From the NCBI RefSeq assembly GCF_014192095.1, contig NZ_JACHXN010000008.1, forward strand, positions 186,001 through 250,000: a stretch of DNA of 64,000 nt, written 5' to 3'. This document shows, in pieces, positions 1 to 8,103 of the stretch. How positions within the stretch are numbered: the first letter of the stretch is position 1; every line of letters starts with the position of its first letter. This DNA comes from Phyllobacterium trifolii (GTDB taxonomy: Bacteria > Pseudomonadota > Alphaproteobacteria > Rhizobiales > Rhizobiaceae). Under the pieces are notes generated by a model. The model saw nothing but the letters and a program-made list of their open reading frames with translations, had not been told where the DNA came from and ran no database searches. Position numbers and translations under genes: made by a program.

Positions 1-2
1 TA

Positions 3-407
3 CAAATGGTGATGGGGCGCGAATCTGTTTGGCTTCCAAGTTTCATGCGAACGAAAACCATTTCCCCTGACCGGTTCCGCTTGATATCGGCCAAAGTCGT
101 TCCTTGGCTGGAATGGCTGGAAAAGTTTATCCGGCCGCGCAATTGGCCGTTTGGCCGCAAGCAGGGTGATCGCTGGCTTGGTGCTTTTACCACCATTCTT
201 GGTCTGTCAGTGGTTCTGCCAATGCCGCTATCCAACTGGCTGCCCGCTTTCGCAACCGCGATTATCGGCATCGCACTTTGCGAGCGTGACGGCAGATTGA
301 TGTTGGGCGGACTGATACTCGGTGTCGTCTCGATCGGCATTGTCACGGGCTTTGCCTTCGTTGCCGCGAATGTGCTTGCCTATGCCGCAACCTTCTGGCC
401 TTTCTGA
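3..407 (+). CDS. exoD: ExoD family membrane protein, 5' end outside window
   Basis: The frame is open to the left edge, so this is the C-terminal part of a longer protein. It carries the ExoD-like stretch around WLPSFMRTKTIS, a short Arg-rich loop and then three hydrophobic segments (roughly residues 60-80, 83-105 and 108-130 of the visible part). ExoD proteins are about 190-200 residues, so some 60 residues are probably missing. ExoD was named for exopolysaccharide and alkaline-stress phenotypes in Sinorhizobium; its molecular role is unknown. It may not belong to the C1 operon that starts 120 nt downstream. The internal ATG near base 6 is probably not the start. Confidence 0.75.
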   Translation, partial: QMVMGRESVWLPSFMRTKTISPDRFRLISAKVVPWLEWLEKFIRPRNWPFGRKQGDRWLGAFTTILGLSVVLPMPLSNWLPAFATAIIGIALCERDGRLMLGGLILGVVSIGIVTGFAFVAANVLAYAATFWPF

Positions 408-529
408 ACCAAATCCTTGTCGCAAAAACACCAATGCCGCACGTCGCATTTGAGTGAGCACGCGTCGTGAGGTAGCAAGCTTAGCCCCTGATTTTCCGGC
501 AAAAGGGTCCCCATCGGAGGATGAATTGC

Positions 530-832
530 ATGGCTGATCTCATTGTCGTTTATTGGCGGGATATTCCCGCTCAAGTGACCGTCAAAAAGGGACGCCAGGC
601 AGCCAAGCGCGAGCTTCCGATTCGTTTCACCGAGGCCATCGACATGTGTGCGATGCGCATTGGTGCGAAAGACTCCGATGCCTATCTGGCGGAATGGCGC
701 CGCGGCACTCCGGTGCCTGTGAGTGATGATCTGGAGACCGAGGCGGATAGCGCCCTCGCCCGTATTGACAATGAATATGATCGGGAACGCCTTGTGGCGC
801 TCGTAAAGGCAGGTGGACATGAGCATTCATGA
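530..832 (+). CDS. Virulence-factor family small protein of the C1/corrinoid cluster
   Basis: A 100-residue soluble protein starting MADLIVVYWRDIPAQV, matching my memory of the small family labelled 'virulence factor' that sits beside methyl-H4folate/corrinoid genes in alphaproteobacteria. The ATG at 530 is chosen over the one at 521 because GGAGG at 516-520 abuts 521 but lies 9 nt before 530. It overlaps the following metF-like gene by 14 nt, so the two are probably translationally coupled. No catalytic motif is visible. The family name reflects a database label, not a demonstrated role; context suggests an accessory of the methyl-transfer pathway. Confidence 0.7.
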   Translation: MADLIVVYWRDIPAQVTVKKGRQAAKRELPIRFTEAIDMCAMRIGAKDSDAYLAEWRRGTPVPVSDDLETEADSALARIDNEYDRERLVALVKAGGHEHS

Positions 833-1724
833 ATTCAAAGCGAAGTCGCAGCAGGATCAAATGACCAAGATCGCAGCATCCATTGAAGTCGCGGCTCGTC
901 AGGCTATCGAATCCCAGGATTTGCCGGGGCTGTTCCCCACAGGCACCCGGGTCTACATCACCGATATGGGTACGGACAGCGTCGATACGCTGACGGCGGC
1001 TGCAAAGCGCATTCATGAGCTTGGCTATAAGCCGGTCCCGCATTTCGCTTCACGCCGTCTGTCAACAAAGGCGGCCCTCGAAACCCGCATCCGCCGAGCC
1101 GCGCAAGAAGCTGGCGTGACCGACGTTCTCGTCATTGGTGGCGGCCTCGAGCGTCAGGCAGGTGAGTTCTCCTCGACGATGGAAGTGTTGGAGACTGGTT
1201 TCTTCGACAAATACGGCATCACCGAAATGGGCGTTGCCGGCCATCCCGAAGGCAGCCCGGAGTTTTCCGAGGCCGTTGCGATTGAAGCTCTGCGTTTGAA
1301 GAAAGACTTCGGCGAACGTACTGGTGCAAAGCTGCGTGTTGTCACCCAGTTCGGTTTCGATGCTGATCGCTTTATCCGCTATTCGGAATCGCTGCGCCAG
1401 CATGGCGTCGACCTTCCCGTGCATCTCGGCGTTGCTGGCCCGGCCAAGATTACGACACTGATCAAATATGCAGCCATGTGCGGCGTCGGCAATTCGATCA
1501 GCTTCCTAAAGAAGAATGCCCTGTCGCTGACAGCGCTCGCCACAAGTCACTCGCCGGAAGGTGTTGTCGGCCCCATCGAGCAACACGTTTTGGTTAACCC
1601 GACATCTGCCATCAAGCAGATTCATATCTTCCCGTTCGGTGGATTGAAGAAGTCGTCTGAATGGCTTGTCGATCGCGGCTCGTGGAATGTGGACACGCAA
1701 TACGCAAACGCAGCGACCAACTGA
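819..1724 (+). CDS. Methylenetetrahydrofolate reductase-like protein
   Basis: A 301-residue protein of the MetF TIM-barrel type, which interconverts 5,10-methylene- and 5-methyl-tetrahydrofolate. Visible landmarks are GVAGHPEGSPEF, TQFGFDADRF and HLGVAGPAK, as in MetF active-site and folate-binding strands. The ATG at 819 is preferred to 813 because an AGGTGG-type site precedes it. It overlaps the upstream small gene by 14 nt and is followed after 10 nt by the methyl-H4folate methyltransferase. This placement suggests a dedicated paralog that oxidises methyl-H4folate released by demethylation rather than the methionine-biosynthesis enzyme; the direction is inference. Confidence 0.85.
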   Translation: MSIHEFKAKSQQDQMTKIAASIEVAARQAIESQDLPGLFPTGTRVYITDMGTDSVDTLTAAAKRIHELGYKPVPHFASRRLSTKAALETRIRRAAQEAGVTDVLVIGGGLERQAGEFSSTMEVLETGFFDKYGITEMGVAGHPEGSPEFSEAVAIEALRLKKDFGERTGAKLRVVTQFGFDADRFIRYSESLRQHGVDLPVHLGVAGPAKITTLIKYAAMCGVGNSISFLKKNALSLTALATSHSPEGVVGPIEQHVLVNPTSAIKQIHIFPFGGLKKSSEWLVDRGSWNVDTQYANAATN

Positions 1725-1734
1725 GGTAATTTGC

Positions 1735-2697
1735 ATGACCCGTACGATCGTTGCCTCGGCGACCAGAGAAATCATCATCGGATTTGATCAGCCTTTCTGC
1801 GTCATCGGCGAGCGGATCAATCCGACCGGTCGCAAGAAACTGGCCGCCGAAATGATCACGGGCAATTTCGATACAGTCATCAGGGATGCTTTGGAGCAGG
1901 TCGCCGCGGGCGCAACCATGCTGGACGTCAACGCGGGTGTCACTGCGGTGGATCCCAACGCGACGGAGCCGGGCCTTCTTGTTCAGACGCTTGAAATTGT
2001 TCAGAATCTGGTGGATGTCCCCTTGTCGATCGACAGTTCGGTAAGCGCTGCCATCGAGGCGGCATTGAAAGTCGCCAAGGGCCGTCCACTGGTCAATTCC
2101 GTGACGGGTGAAGAGGAGAAGCTCGAAGCCATTCTCCCGCTCATCAAGAAGTACAATGTTCCAGTCGTTGCCATTTCCAACGACGAGACCGGCATTTCCA
2201 TGGATCCTGACGTTCGTTTCGCTGTTGCCAAGAAGATCGTACAGCGCGCCGCCGATTTCGGCATTCCGGCCCATGACATCGTGGTCGATCCGCTGGTCAT
2301 GCCGATCGGCGCGCTTGGCGATGCCGGTCGTCAGGTTTTCGCACTGCTGCGCCGCCTGCGTGAAGAATTGAAAGTCAACACCACCTGCGGCCTGTCGAAC
2401 ATTTCCTTCGGCCTCCCCCATCGTCACGGCATCAATGCCGGGTTCATTCCTATGGTGATTGGTGCGGGCATGACCTCGGCAATCATGAATCCTTGCCGTC
2501 CGCAAGAAATGGAAGCCGTCCATGCCGCGAATGTTCTCAACGGTACGGATGCCAATTGCACCTACTGGATCAAGAAATATCGCGATCACCAGCCGGCTGC
2601 CCCTGGCGCAGCTGCATCGGTATCCGTCCCTGCCGATTCGGCCGGCGGCGGGCGTCGACGTGGCGGACGCGAGGCGCGGCGCGGCGCCGCAGGCTGA
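1735..2697 (+). CDS. Methyltetrahydrofolate:corrinoid methyltransferase (pterin-binding)
   Basis: A 320-residue protein with the pterin-binding barrel of AcsE/MetH-type methyltransferases, moving a methyl group between tetrahydrofolate and a corrinoid protein. Seen: VIGERINPTGRKK near residue 24, MLDVNAG for the folate-binding Asp/Asn, PLSIDSSV and CGLSNISFGLPHR. The start at 1735 follows a GAGGTAA site at 1723-1729. Residues after about 290 form an Ala-Pro linker and an Arg/Gly tail (RRRGGREARRGAAG) not usual in the family. It belongs to the operon with metF-like and RACo genes. No corrinoid-binding protein is visible in the window. Confidence 0.85.
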   Translation: MTRTIVASATREIIIGFDQPFCVIGERINPTGRKKLAAEMITGNFDTVIRDALEQVAAGATMLDVNAGVTAVDPNATEPGLLVQTLEIVQNLVDVPLSIDSSVSAAIEAALKVAKGRPLVNSVTGEEEKLEAILPLIKKYNVPVVAISNDETGISMDPDVRFAVAKKIVQRAADFGIPAHDIVVDPLVMPIGALGDAGRQVFALLRRLREELKVNTTCGLSNISFGLPHRHGINAGFIPMVIGAGMTSAIMNPCRPQEMEAVHAANVLNGTDANCTYWIKKYRDHQPAAPGAAASVSVPADSAGGGRRRGGREARRGAAG

Positions 2698-2782
2698 CGG
2701 TTTGCGTTACGCAAACTGACCAGCATAGAAAGGCGGGAGGCAACTAAACTGCCCCTCGCCTGAAAGTTTTGGAGTATCGATC
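2698..2782 (+). promoter_or_regulatory. Intercistronic inverted repeat before the corrinoid activator gene
   Basis: The 85-nt gap holds a short perfect hairpin GTTTGCG-TTAC-GCAAAC at about 2699-2715, directly after the preceding stop codon, and a GGAG site at 2771-2774 before the GTG start. There is no T run, so this is more likely an mRNA-stability or protein-binding element than a terminator. Confidence 0.35.
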
Positions 2783-4867
2783 GTGAACGCACCCGTCAAA
2801 GCACCAGAGGCGTCGGCAAAGGAAGCGCTCGTTCTCTTCATGCCATCGGGTAAACGCGGACGTTTCGCCGTTGGTACGCCCATTCTGGAAGCTGCACGCA
2901 GCCTTGGCGTATACGTTGAGAGCGTCTGCGGCGGCCGCGCCACCTGTGGACGCTGCCAGGTGGAAGTGCAGGAAGGCAGTTTTGCCAAGCACAAGATCGT
3001 CTCTTCACTCGACCACATTTCGGCATTCGGCGCCAAGGAACAGCGTTACGCTGAAAAGCGCGACCTGAAGGAAGGCAGACGCCTGTCATGTTCGGCGACG
3101 ATCCTTGGGGATCTCGTGGTCGACGTTCCACAAGACGTCCAGGTCAATGCCCAAGTGGTGCGCAAAGCCGCCGACACCCGCATCATCGAGCGCAACCCGG
3201 CGATCCACATGTGCTATGTCGAGGTGGAAGAGCCCGACATGCACAAGCCGCTTGGGGATCTCGACCGGCTGAAGGCTGCTCTCGAAAAGGAGTGGGGTGT
3301 ACGGAATCTGGAGGTCGACGCCCACATCCTGCCCAATGTGCAGAAAATCCTGCGCAAGGGCGAATGGGGCGTCACTGCAGCCATTTATCATGACGAGGAA
3401 ACCTCACGTCCCGCTATGATCGGACTGTGGCCTGGCCTCAAGAATGAAGCTTACGGCATCGCCTGCGATATCGGCTCGACAACAATCGCCATGCATTTGT
3501 CGTCGCTGCTTTCGGTTCGGACCATCGCTTCGGCGGGTACATCCAATCCGCAGATCCGCTTCGGTGAGGATCTGATGAGCCGCGTTTCGTACGTCATGAT
3601 GAACCCGGAAGGCCGGGAAGGCATGACGATGGCAGTGCGCGAAGCCATCAATGGCCTTATAGACAAGGTTTGCGCCGAGGGCGGCGTTGCCCGTGAAGAT
3701 ATTCTGGATGCCGTCTTCGTCGGCAATCCGATCATGCACCACCTCTTCCTTGGTATCGACCCAACGGAACTTGGTGGCGCGCCGTTTGCACTTGCCGTTT
3801 CCGGCGCAGTGCATATCAGGTCTTCCGAAATCGGTCTGCCAATGAACCCCGGCACGCGCGTTTACATGCTGCCTTGCATAGCCGGACATGTTGGTGCCGA
3901 TGCTGCCGCAGCCACCTTGGCCGAAGGTCCGCACCGGCAAGACGAAATGATGCTTCTGGTTGATGTGGGTACCAATGCCGAGATCGTTCTTGGCAACAGG
4001 CAACGAACAGTCGCAGCATCCTCTCCTACAGGCCCCGCATTCGAAGGCGCCGAAATTTCTGGCGGCCAGCGCGCTGCGCCGGGCGCCATAGAGCGCGTCC
4101 GCATCGATCCTGTTACGTTGGAGCCAAAATTCCGGGTGATCGGCACCGAGCAGTGGTCCGATGAACCCGGCTTTAACGAAACAGTGCAAGCCAGTGGTAT
4201 CACAGGAATATGCGGCTCAGCAATTATCGAGGTCATTGCCGAGATGTATCTTTCCGGAATCATTTCGGAGGATGGCGTCGTCGACGGAAGCCTTGCCGCC
4301 AGATCCCCTCGCGTTAAAGCAAATGGACGTACCTTTTCCTATCTTTTGCATGAAGGCTCCCCGACCATAACCATCACCCAAAACGATGTGCGCGCGATTC
4401 AGCTTGCCAAGGCGGCGCTTTATGCTGGTGTAAAGCTCCTGATGGACAAGCTCGGAATCGATCATGTCGATCAAATCCGTTTTGCCGGCGCTTTTGGTTC
4501 TTTCATCGATCCGAAATATGCGATGGTTCTTGGCCTTATCCCCGATTGCGATCTGGATAAAGTCCAGGCCGTAGGCAATGCTGCTGGCACCGGTGCCCGC
4601 ATGGCTTTGCTCAATCGCAACTATCGCCGCGAGATCGAGGACACCGTCACACGCATAGAGAAGATCGAGACGGCGCTGGAGCCCAAATTCCAGGAACACT
4701 TCGTCTATGCCATGGCGATGCCGAACAAGATCGACCCGTTCCCGAAGCTGTCACAGGCCGTCGCCTTGCCACCGCGCAAGAATGTCAGCGAGGATGGTGT
4801 TGCAGGTGATGCTACACCACGCCGACGGTCGCGCGAGGATCGGGCTGCAAGGCGTTCGCGCGAATAA
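2783..4867 (+). CDS. RACo-type corrinoid activation protein (2Fe-2S + ASKHA, DUF4445)
   Basis: A 694-residue ATP-dependent reductive activator of corrinoid proteins. The N-terminus (about 12-100) is a plant-type ferredoxin domain with cysteines in VCGGRATCGRC plus a later Cys. A linker to about 200 follows, then an ASKHA ATPase fold with GIACDIGSTTIAMHL, LLVDVGTNAEIVL and ISGGQRAAPGAIE. Family members re-reduce Co(II) to Co(I) in methyl-transfer corrinoid proteins. The start is GTG at 2783, with GGAG 8 nt upstream. The last 15 residues form an Arg-rich tail (RRRSREDRAARRSRE) resembling that of the neighbouring methyltransferase. Its presence implies a corrinoid methyltransferase elsewhere in the genome. 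Confidence 0.9.
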   Translation: MNAPVKAPEASAKEALVLFMPSGKRGRFAVGTPILEAARSLGVYVESVCGGRATCGRCQVEVQEGSFAKHKIVSSLDHISAFGAKEQRYAEKRDLKEGRRLSCSATILGDLVVDVPQDVQVNAQVVRKAADTRIIERNPAIHMCYVEVEEPDMHKPLGDLDRLKAALEKEWGVRNLEVDAHILPNVQKILRKGEWGVTAAIYHDEETSRPAMIGLWPGLKNEAYGIACDIGSTTIAMHLSSLLSVRTIASAGTSNPQIRFGEDLMSRVSYVMMNPEGREGMTMAVREAINGLIDKVCAEGGVAREDILDAVFVGNPIMHHLFLGIDPTELGGAPFALAVSGAVHIRSSEIGLPMNPGTRVYMLPCIAGHVGADAAAATLAEGPHRQDEMMLLVDVGTNAEIVLGNRQRTVAASSPTGPAFEGAEISGGQRAAPGAIERVRIDPVTLEPKFRVIGTEQWSDEPGFNETVQASGITGICGSAIIEVIAEMYLSGIISEDGVVDGSLAARSPRVKANGRTFSYLLHEGSPTITITQNDVRAIQLAKAALYAGVKLLMDKLGIDHVDQIRFAGAFGSFIDPKYAMVLGLIPDCDLDKVQAVGNAAGTGARMALLNRNYRREIEDTVTRIEKIETALEPKFQEHFVYAMAMPNKIDPFPKLSQAVALPPRKNVSEDGVAGDATPRRRSREDRAARRSRE

Positions 4868-4932
4868 CTTTGTTGGCTGGTATATTTCCGCTATCACACA
4901 GCTACGATGATCGATTCCGGAAATAACATGCC

Positions 4933-5847
4933 ATGATAGCCTGCTTTGACATTGGCGGTTCTGCCATCAAGGGCGCAATCGCCTACTCGCCCGAAGATAT
5001 AAGGCCGCAACCGAAAATACCGACGCCGTTGAACGATTTTGATACCTTCGCGTCAGCTATCGAAAAGATCGCAGCAGACGGCGGCGCTGCCCCCAAAAGC
5101 TTGATATCGATTTCCATCGCGGGGGTGGTTGATTCCGATACGGGCAAGATCACTTGCGCCAATATTCCATGCATTCATGGCCGTACATTGGTTGCCGATC
5201 TAAGCGAGAAACTACAAAGGCCAGTGCTCGTGGCCAATGATGCCGATTGCTTTGCGTTATCCGAAGCCGTTGTTGGCGCCGGACGCGGTCACCGCATTGT
5301 ATTCGGTGTCATCCTCGGCACCGGTGTCGGTGGTGGCATCATTATCGATGGCAAGATTCATGAGGGGGCTGGCGGCTTTGCTGGCGAATGGGGCCACGGC
5401 CCGGTATCCGCCACGCTTGCAGGCAATCCGCCCGTCGCCATTCCGCGCTATGCCTGTGGCTGCGGCCAGGTAGGATGCGTTGATGCGGTGGGCGCGGCGC
5501 GCGGCATGGAAAGACTGCATGCTTACTTGCATGGTGTTGATCTGCCAAGTACCGCGATTATAGCGGCGTGGAATGCCGGTGACGCGGCGGCAGAACGTAC
5601 TATTGAAGTTTATATCGATATCGTAAGCGGCCCGCTCGCGATGACGATCAACATCGTCGGCGCGTCTATCGCGCCCGTTGGCGGGGGGCTTGCCAATTCT
5701 GTAGAGCTGATCAAGCGCCTGGATGAGACAGTTCGAGCACGTATCCTGCGGAAAACAGATAAACCACTAGTTATTCCTGCAGAATTGAAGATTGAACCCG
5801 GTCTCATCGGTGCGGGCGTTCTTGGGTTGATGGAAATCTCAAAATGA
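4933..5847 (+). CDS. ROK family sugar kinase (NanK-like)
   Basis: A 304-residue ROK protein. The ATP-binding DIGGSAIKGAI motif sits at the N-terminus, followed by GVILGTGVGGGIIIDGK, the catalytic-loop EGAGGFAGEWGH and the zinc-type CGCGQVGCVDAVG near residue 175. These residues identify an active kinase rather than a ROK repressor, since no N-terminal helix-turn-helix is present. N-acetylmannosamine or glucosamine kinase activity is the nearest guess; the substrate cannot be read from sequence. It overlaps cutC by 4 nt (ATGA). Confidence 0.8.
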   Translation: MIACFDIGGSAIKGAIAYSPEDIRPQPKIPTPLNDFDTFASAIEKIAADGGAAPKSLISISIAGVVDSDTGKITCANIPCIHGRTLVADLSEKLQRPVLVANDADCFALSEAVVGAGRGHRIVFGVILGTGVGGGIIIDGKIHEGAGGFAGEWGHGPVSATLAGNPPVAIPRYACGCGQVGCVDAVGAARGMERLHAYLHGVDLPSTAIIAAWNAGDAAAERTIEVYIDIVSGPLAMTINIVGASIAPVGGGLANSVELIKRLDETVRARILRKTDKPLVIPAELKIEPGLIGAGVLGLMEISK

Positions 5848-6569
5848 GCATCCTGTTGGAAATCTGCGTGGACAGCCCCGGCGGTCTGGCAGCGGCTATC
5901 ACGGGAGGAGCCGACCGCATCGAACTCTGTTCAGCGCTGGAGCTGGGCGGTCTGACGCCGACACCGGGACTGATCGGACAGGCTGCTGTCTCCCCCATTC
6001 CCATATACGCCATGATCCGTCCGCGTCCCGGCAATTTCGTTTTTGGTGAAGCCGATATCGACGCAATGCTGCGCGAGATCGATGTGATGCGCACCGCTGG
6101 GCTCGCTGGTGTGGTTTTCGGCGCCAACCTCACCAATGGCCAACTGGACCATACGACGCTCGAACGCCTCGTCAGGCAATGCGGCGGTCTTGGTGTTACA
6201 CTGCACCGCGCATTCGACCTCGTCCCCGATCTTGCCGAGGCCATCAATATGGCGATCGAGCTCGGATTTGAAAGAATCTTGACTTCGGGACGGTCACTGA
6301 CCGCGCTTGACGGGATCGATGACCTGGAAGCGACATTCGAACTTACCGCGGGCAGGATCAAGATCATGCCCGGTTCCGGCATTAACATTGGCAATATCGG
6401 TGTGCTGCGGGATCGCATTCCGCTTGAAGAAATCCACTCATCTTGCGCATCGGCCGCGCCCGTGCTCAGCGAAGCAGCAAGGCGGCTCGGCTTCGAAACC
6501 GCATCACAGAGGCAAACGAGCGTTGAACTCGTCAGAGCGTTGAAGGATTATTGTCTTCGGGTCAGTTGA
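5844..6569 (+). CDS. cutC: CutC family protein
   Basis: A 241-residue TIM-barrel CutC protein, with the typical LEICVDSPGG start, ADRIELCSALELGGLTPT, YAMIRPRPGNFVF, LHRAFD, ILTSGR and KIMPGSGIN motifs. CutC was linked to copper tolerance in E. coli, but the real activity is unsettled. The start codon overlaps the stop of the ROK kinase gene, so the two are co-translated, which hints at a sugar-related rather than copper-related role here. Its stop lies 3 nt from the convergent LysR gene. Confidence 0.88.
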   Translation: MSILLEICVDSPGGLAAAITGGADRIELCSALELGGLTPTPGLIGQAAVSPIPIYAMIRPRPGNFVFGEADIDAMLREIDVMRTAGLAGVVFGANLTNGQLDHTTLERLVRQCGGLGVTLHRAFDLVPDLAEAINMAIELGFERILTSGRSLTALDGIDDLEATFELTAGRIKIMPGSGINIGNIGVLRDRIPLEEIHSSCASAAPVLSEAARRLGFETASQRQTSVELVRALKDYCLRVS

Positions 6570-6572
6570 TAC

Positions 6573-7481
6573 CTAGCAGCTAAGCTTGCCCGTCCGCTCA
6601 TATCCCTCAAAATAAACCCGCAGATGCTGTGCGACAGCTTTGACATGCGCACCCGCATTCTTCGCAACAAGCATGCCGAGCCTGGATTCGCCGAGTGGGG
6701 GCAGACCGTGCTCAGCGCCGAGCTGTACCATGTTGTCTTCCAAAAGGAATTTCGAAAAAGGTGCAACGGCAAGATCCGCAACGATTGCTGCACGCTGGCC
6801 CATCGTATGGGCACTCATATAGGCAACGCGATATTCACGGCCCGCACTTTCCAGCGCACTGATCGCGTTGGCGCGCCAGATGCACCCCTCTTCCCACATT
6901 GAAAGCGGCAGTGGGTTGCGCTCATGGGCAGTCCCACATTTGGCGCCGGCCCAGATAATCTCCTCAGTCATGAGGACTTCTATGTCATCCATCTTGGCCA
7001 GTGTCTCGTTGACATTGACCAAGGTAACATCAAGACGCTGCTCATCAAGGCGTTTGCGCAGACTATTGCTTTGATCAATGACCACATCGACGGTTACATC
7101 CGGGTGAGATTCCGCAAAGCGCTTCAAGACAAACGGAAGCACCCGCTCGCCGACATCGTCCGGCGCACCGAGCCGCACGACACCGGAAACCGTCGGCGCT
7201 ATAAATTTCGCCACTGTCTCGCGATTGAGAGCCAGCATGCGCCTTGCGTAACCAAGGAGAACCTCGCCGCTCGGCGTCAGTTTAACCGAGCGCGCATCCC
7301 GTTCGAGCAGCACGTGGCCCAGGGTCTCCTCCAGTTTTTTGATCTGCATGGAAACAGCCGACGGGGTACGAAACACAGCATTTGCAGCGCTCGAAAAACT
7401 GCCTGTTTCGGCAATCATTGCAAAGGTACGCAACACATCCAGGTCCAGGATCGGAATGGGATGATGCATCGGGGCTGACAT
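6573..7481 (-). CDS. LysR family transcriptional regulator
   Basis: A 302-residue LysR regulator: N-terminal winged helix-turn-helix (LDLDVLRTFAMIAETGSF, then AVSMQIKKLEETLG) and a C-terminal effector domain from about residue 95. The ATG at 7481 has a GAGGAG site 7 nt upstream, which supports the first start over MHHPIPI. It is divergent from the small gene at 7622 and convergent with cutC. The 140-nt divergent spacer holds an imperfect inverted repeat that could be its operator. The target and effector are unknown. Confidence 0.88.
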   Translation of the reverse strand: MSAPMHHPIPILDLDVLRTFAMIAETGSFSSAANAVFRTPSAVSMQIKKLEETLGHVLLERDARSVKLTPSGEVLLGYARRMLALNRETVAKFIAPTVSGVVRLGAPDDVGERVLPFVLKRFAESHPDVTVDVVIDQSNSLRKRLDEQRLDVTLVNVNETLAKMDDIEVLMTEEIIWAGAKCGTAHERNPLPLSMWEEGCIWRANAISALESAGREYRVAYMSAHTMGQRAAIVADLAVAPFSKFLLEDNMVQLGAEHGLPPLGESRLGMLVAKNAGAHVKAVAQHLRVYFEGYERTGKLSC

Positions 7482-7543
7482 GGCGCATTCTCCTCCATCA
7501 ATTTTTCTGAAGCATAGTGTTTCGTAATTTCGTTTGATTGAAC

Positions 7544-7571
7544 ATCAACTTGGCGCGATAGTCAAGTTCAT
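7544..7571. promoter_or_regulatory. Inverted repeat in LysR divergent promoter
   Basis: ATCAACTTG and CAAGTTCAT, separated by 10 nt, form an 8-of-9 inverted repeat between the LysR gene and the small gene at 7622. Arm length and spacing suit a LysR dimer site. It is placed by inspection only. Confidence 0.35.
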
Positions 7572-7621
7572 CAAAGGACATCACGCAAAATGATGCTCTT
7601 GCTGAAACAAGGAGAAGGAAA

Positions 7622-7882
7622 ATGAGCACTTGCGATAACCTGTATCAGAGCGACATGAGAAGTTTCGCCGAACGGCTTGGGAGCTATTTCGCGGATCATG
7701 CGAATCACCTGGCCGCACGAATCAGAACCGCCCGCGATGTTTTTGTCCGGGAACGCCGCTTACGCGCTACGGAAATGGCGCTTGACGGATTACCGGAAAA
7801 CATGCGTTGCGACATCGGCTGGCCAGATCTTTATGAGCGCCAAGTCAGCGAATGCAATCAGCTAAAGAACGCGCGGTTGTAA
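7622..7882 (+). CDS. Small protein with DUF1127-like C-terminus
   Basis: An 86-residue protein with a strong AAGGAGAAGG site just before its ATG and a clear terminator after it, so it is very probably expressed. The segment RERRLRATEMALDGLPENMRCDIGW resembles the Arg-rich helix and the 'L-x-D-IG' turn of DUF1127/YjiS-like proteins, which in rhizobia affect phosphate, carbon or RNA metabolism; the resemblance is partial. It is a single-gene transcription unit divergent from the LysR regulator, which may control it. Confidence 0.6.
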   Translation: MSTCDNLYQSDMRSFAERLGSYFADHANHLAARIRTARDVFVRERRLRATEMALDGLPENMRCDIGWPDLYERQVSECNQLKNARL

Positions 7883-7902
7883 AATCATGAAGCAATCAAC
7901 TC

Positions 7903-7936
7903 AAGGGAACAGATAACGGTCTATCTGCTCCCTTTT
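7903..7936 (+). terminator. Rho-independent terminator after small gene
   Basis: AAGGGAACAGATA pairs with TATCTGCTCCCTTT (one mismatch) around a short loop and ends in a T run. It lies 21 nt after the stop at 7882. Confidence 0.85.
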
Positions 7937-7986
7937 ATCATATGTGATACCTGCGCTTTTGCGACACAGGTTTCCGCCCTTCCATT

Positions 7987-8058
7987 TAGAATAATTCTAT
8001 GGTTCTATCTGAAAAAAAGCTCTAGAGACCACGCCCGTAAGTTGAAGTTGTTACTTCA
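7987..8058. promoter_or_regulatory. Two palindromes upstream of GbdR-like regulator
   Basis: A 13-nt palindrome TAGAATAATTCTA lies at 7987-7999, and a 6-4-6 inverted repeat TGAAGT-TTGT-ACTTCA at 8043-8058, both in the leader of the regulator at 8104. Either could be an operator; no promoter is called with confidence. Confidence 0.35.
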
Positions 8059-8103
8059 GTTGCGACATGGCCTTAAAGCCAGATACGGGAACCTGGAATT
8101 ACC

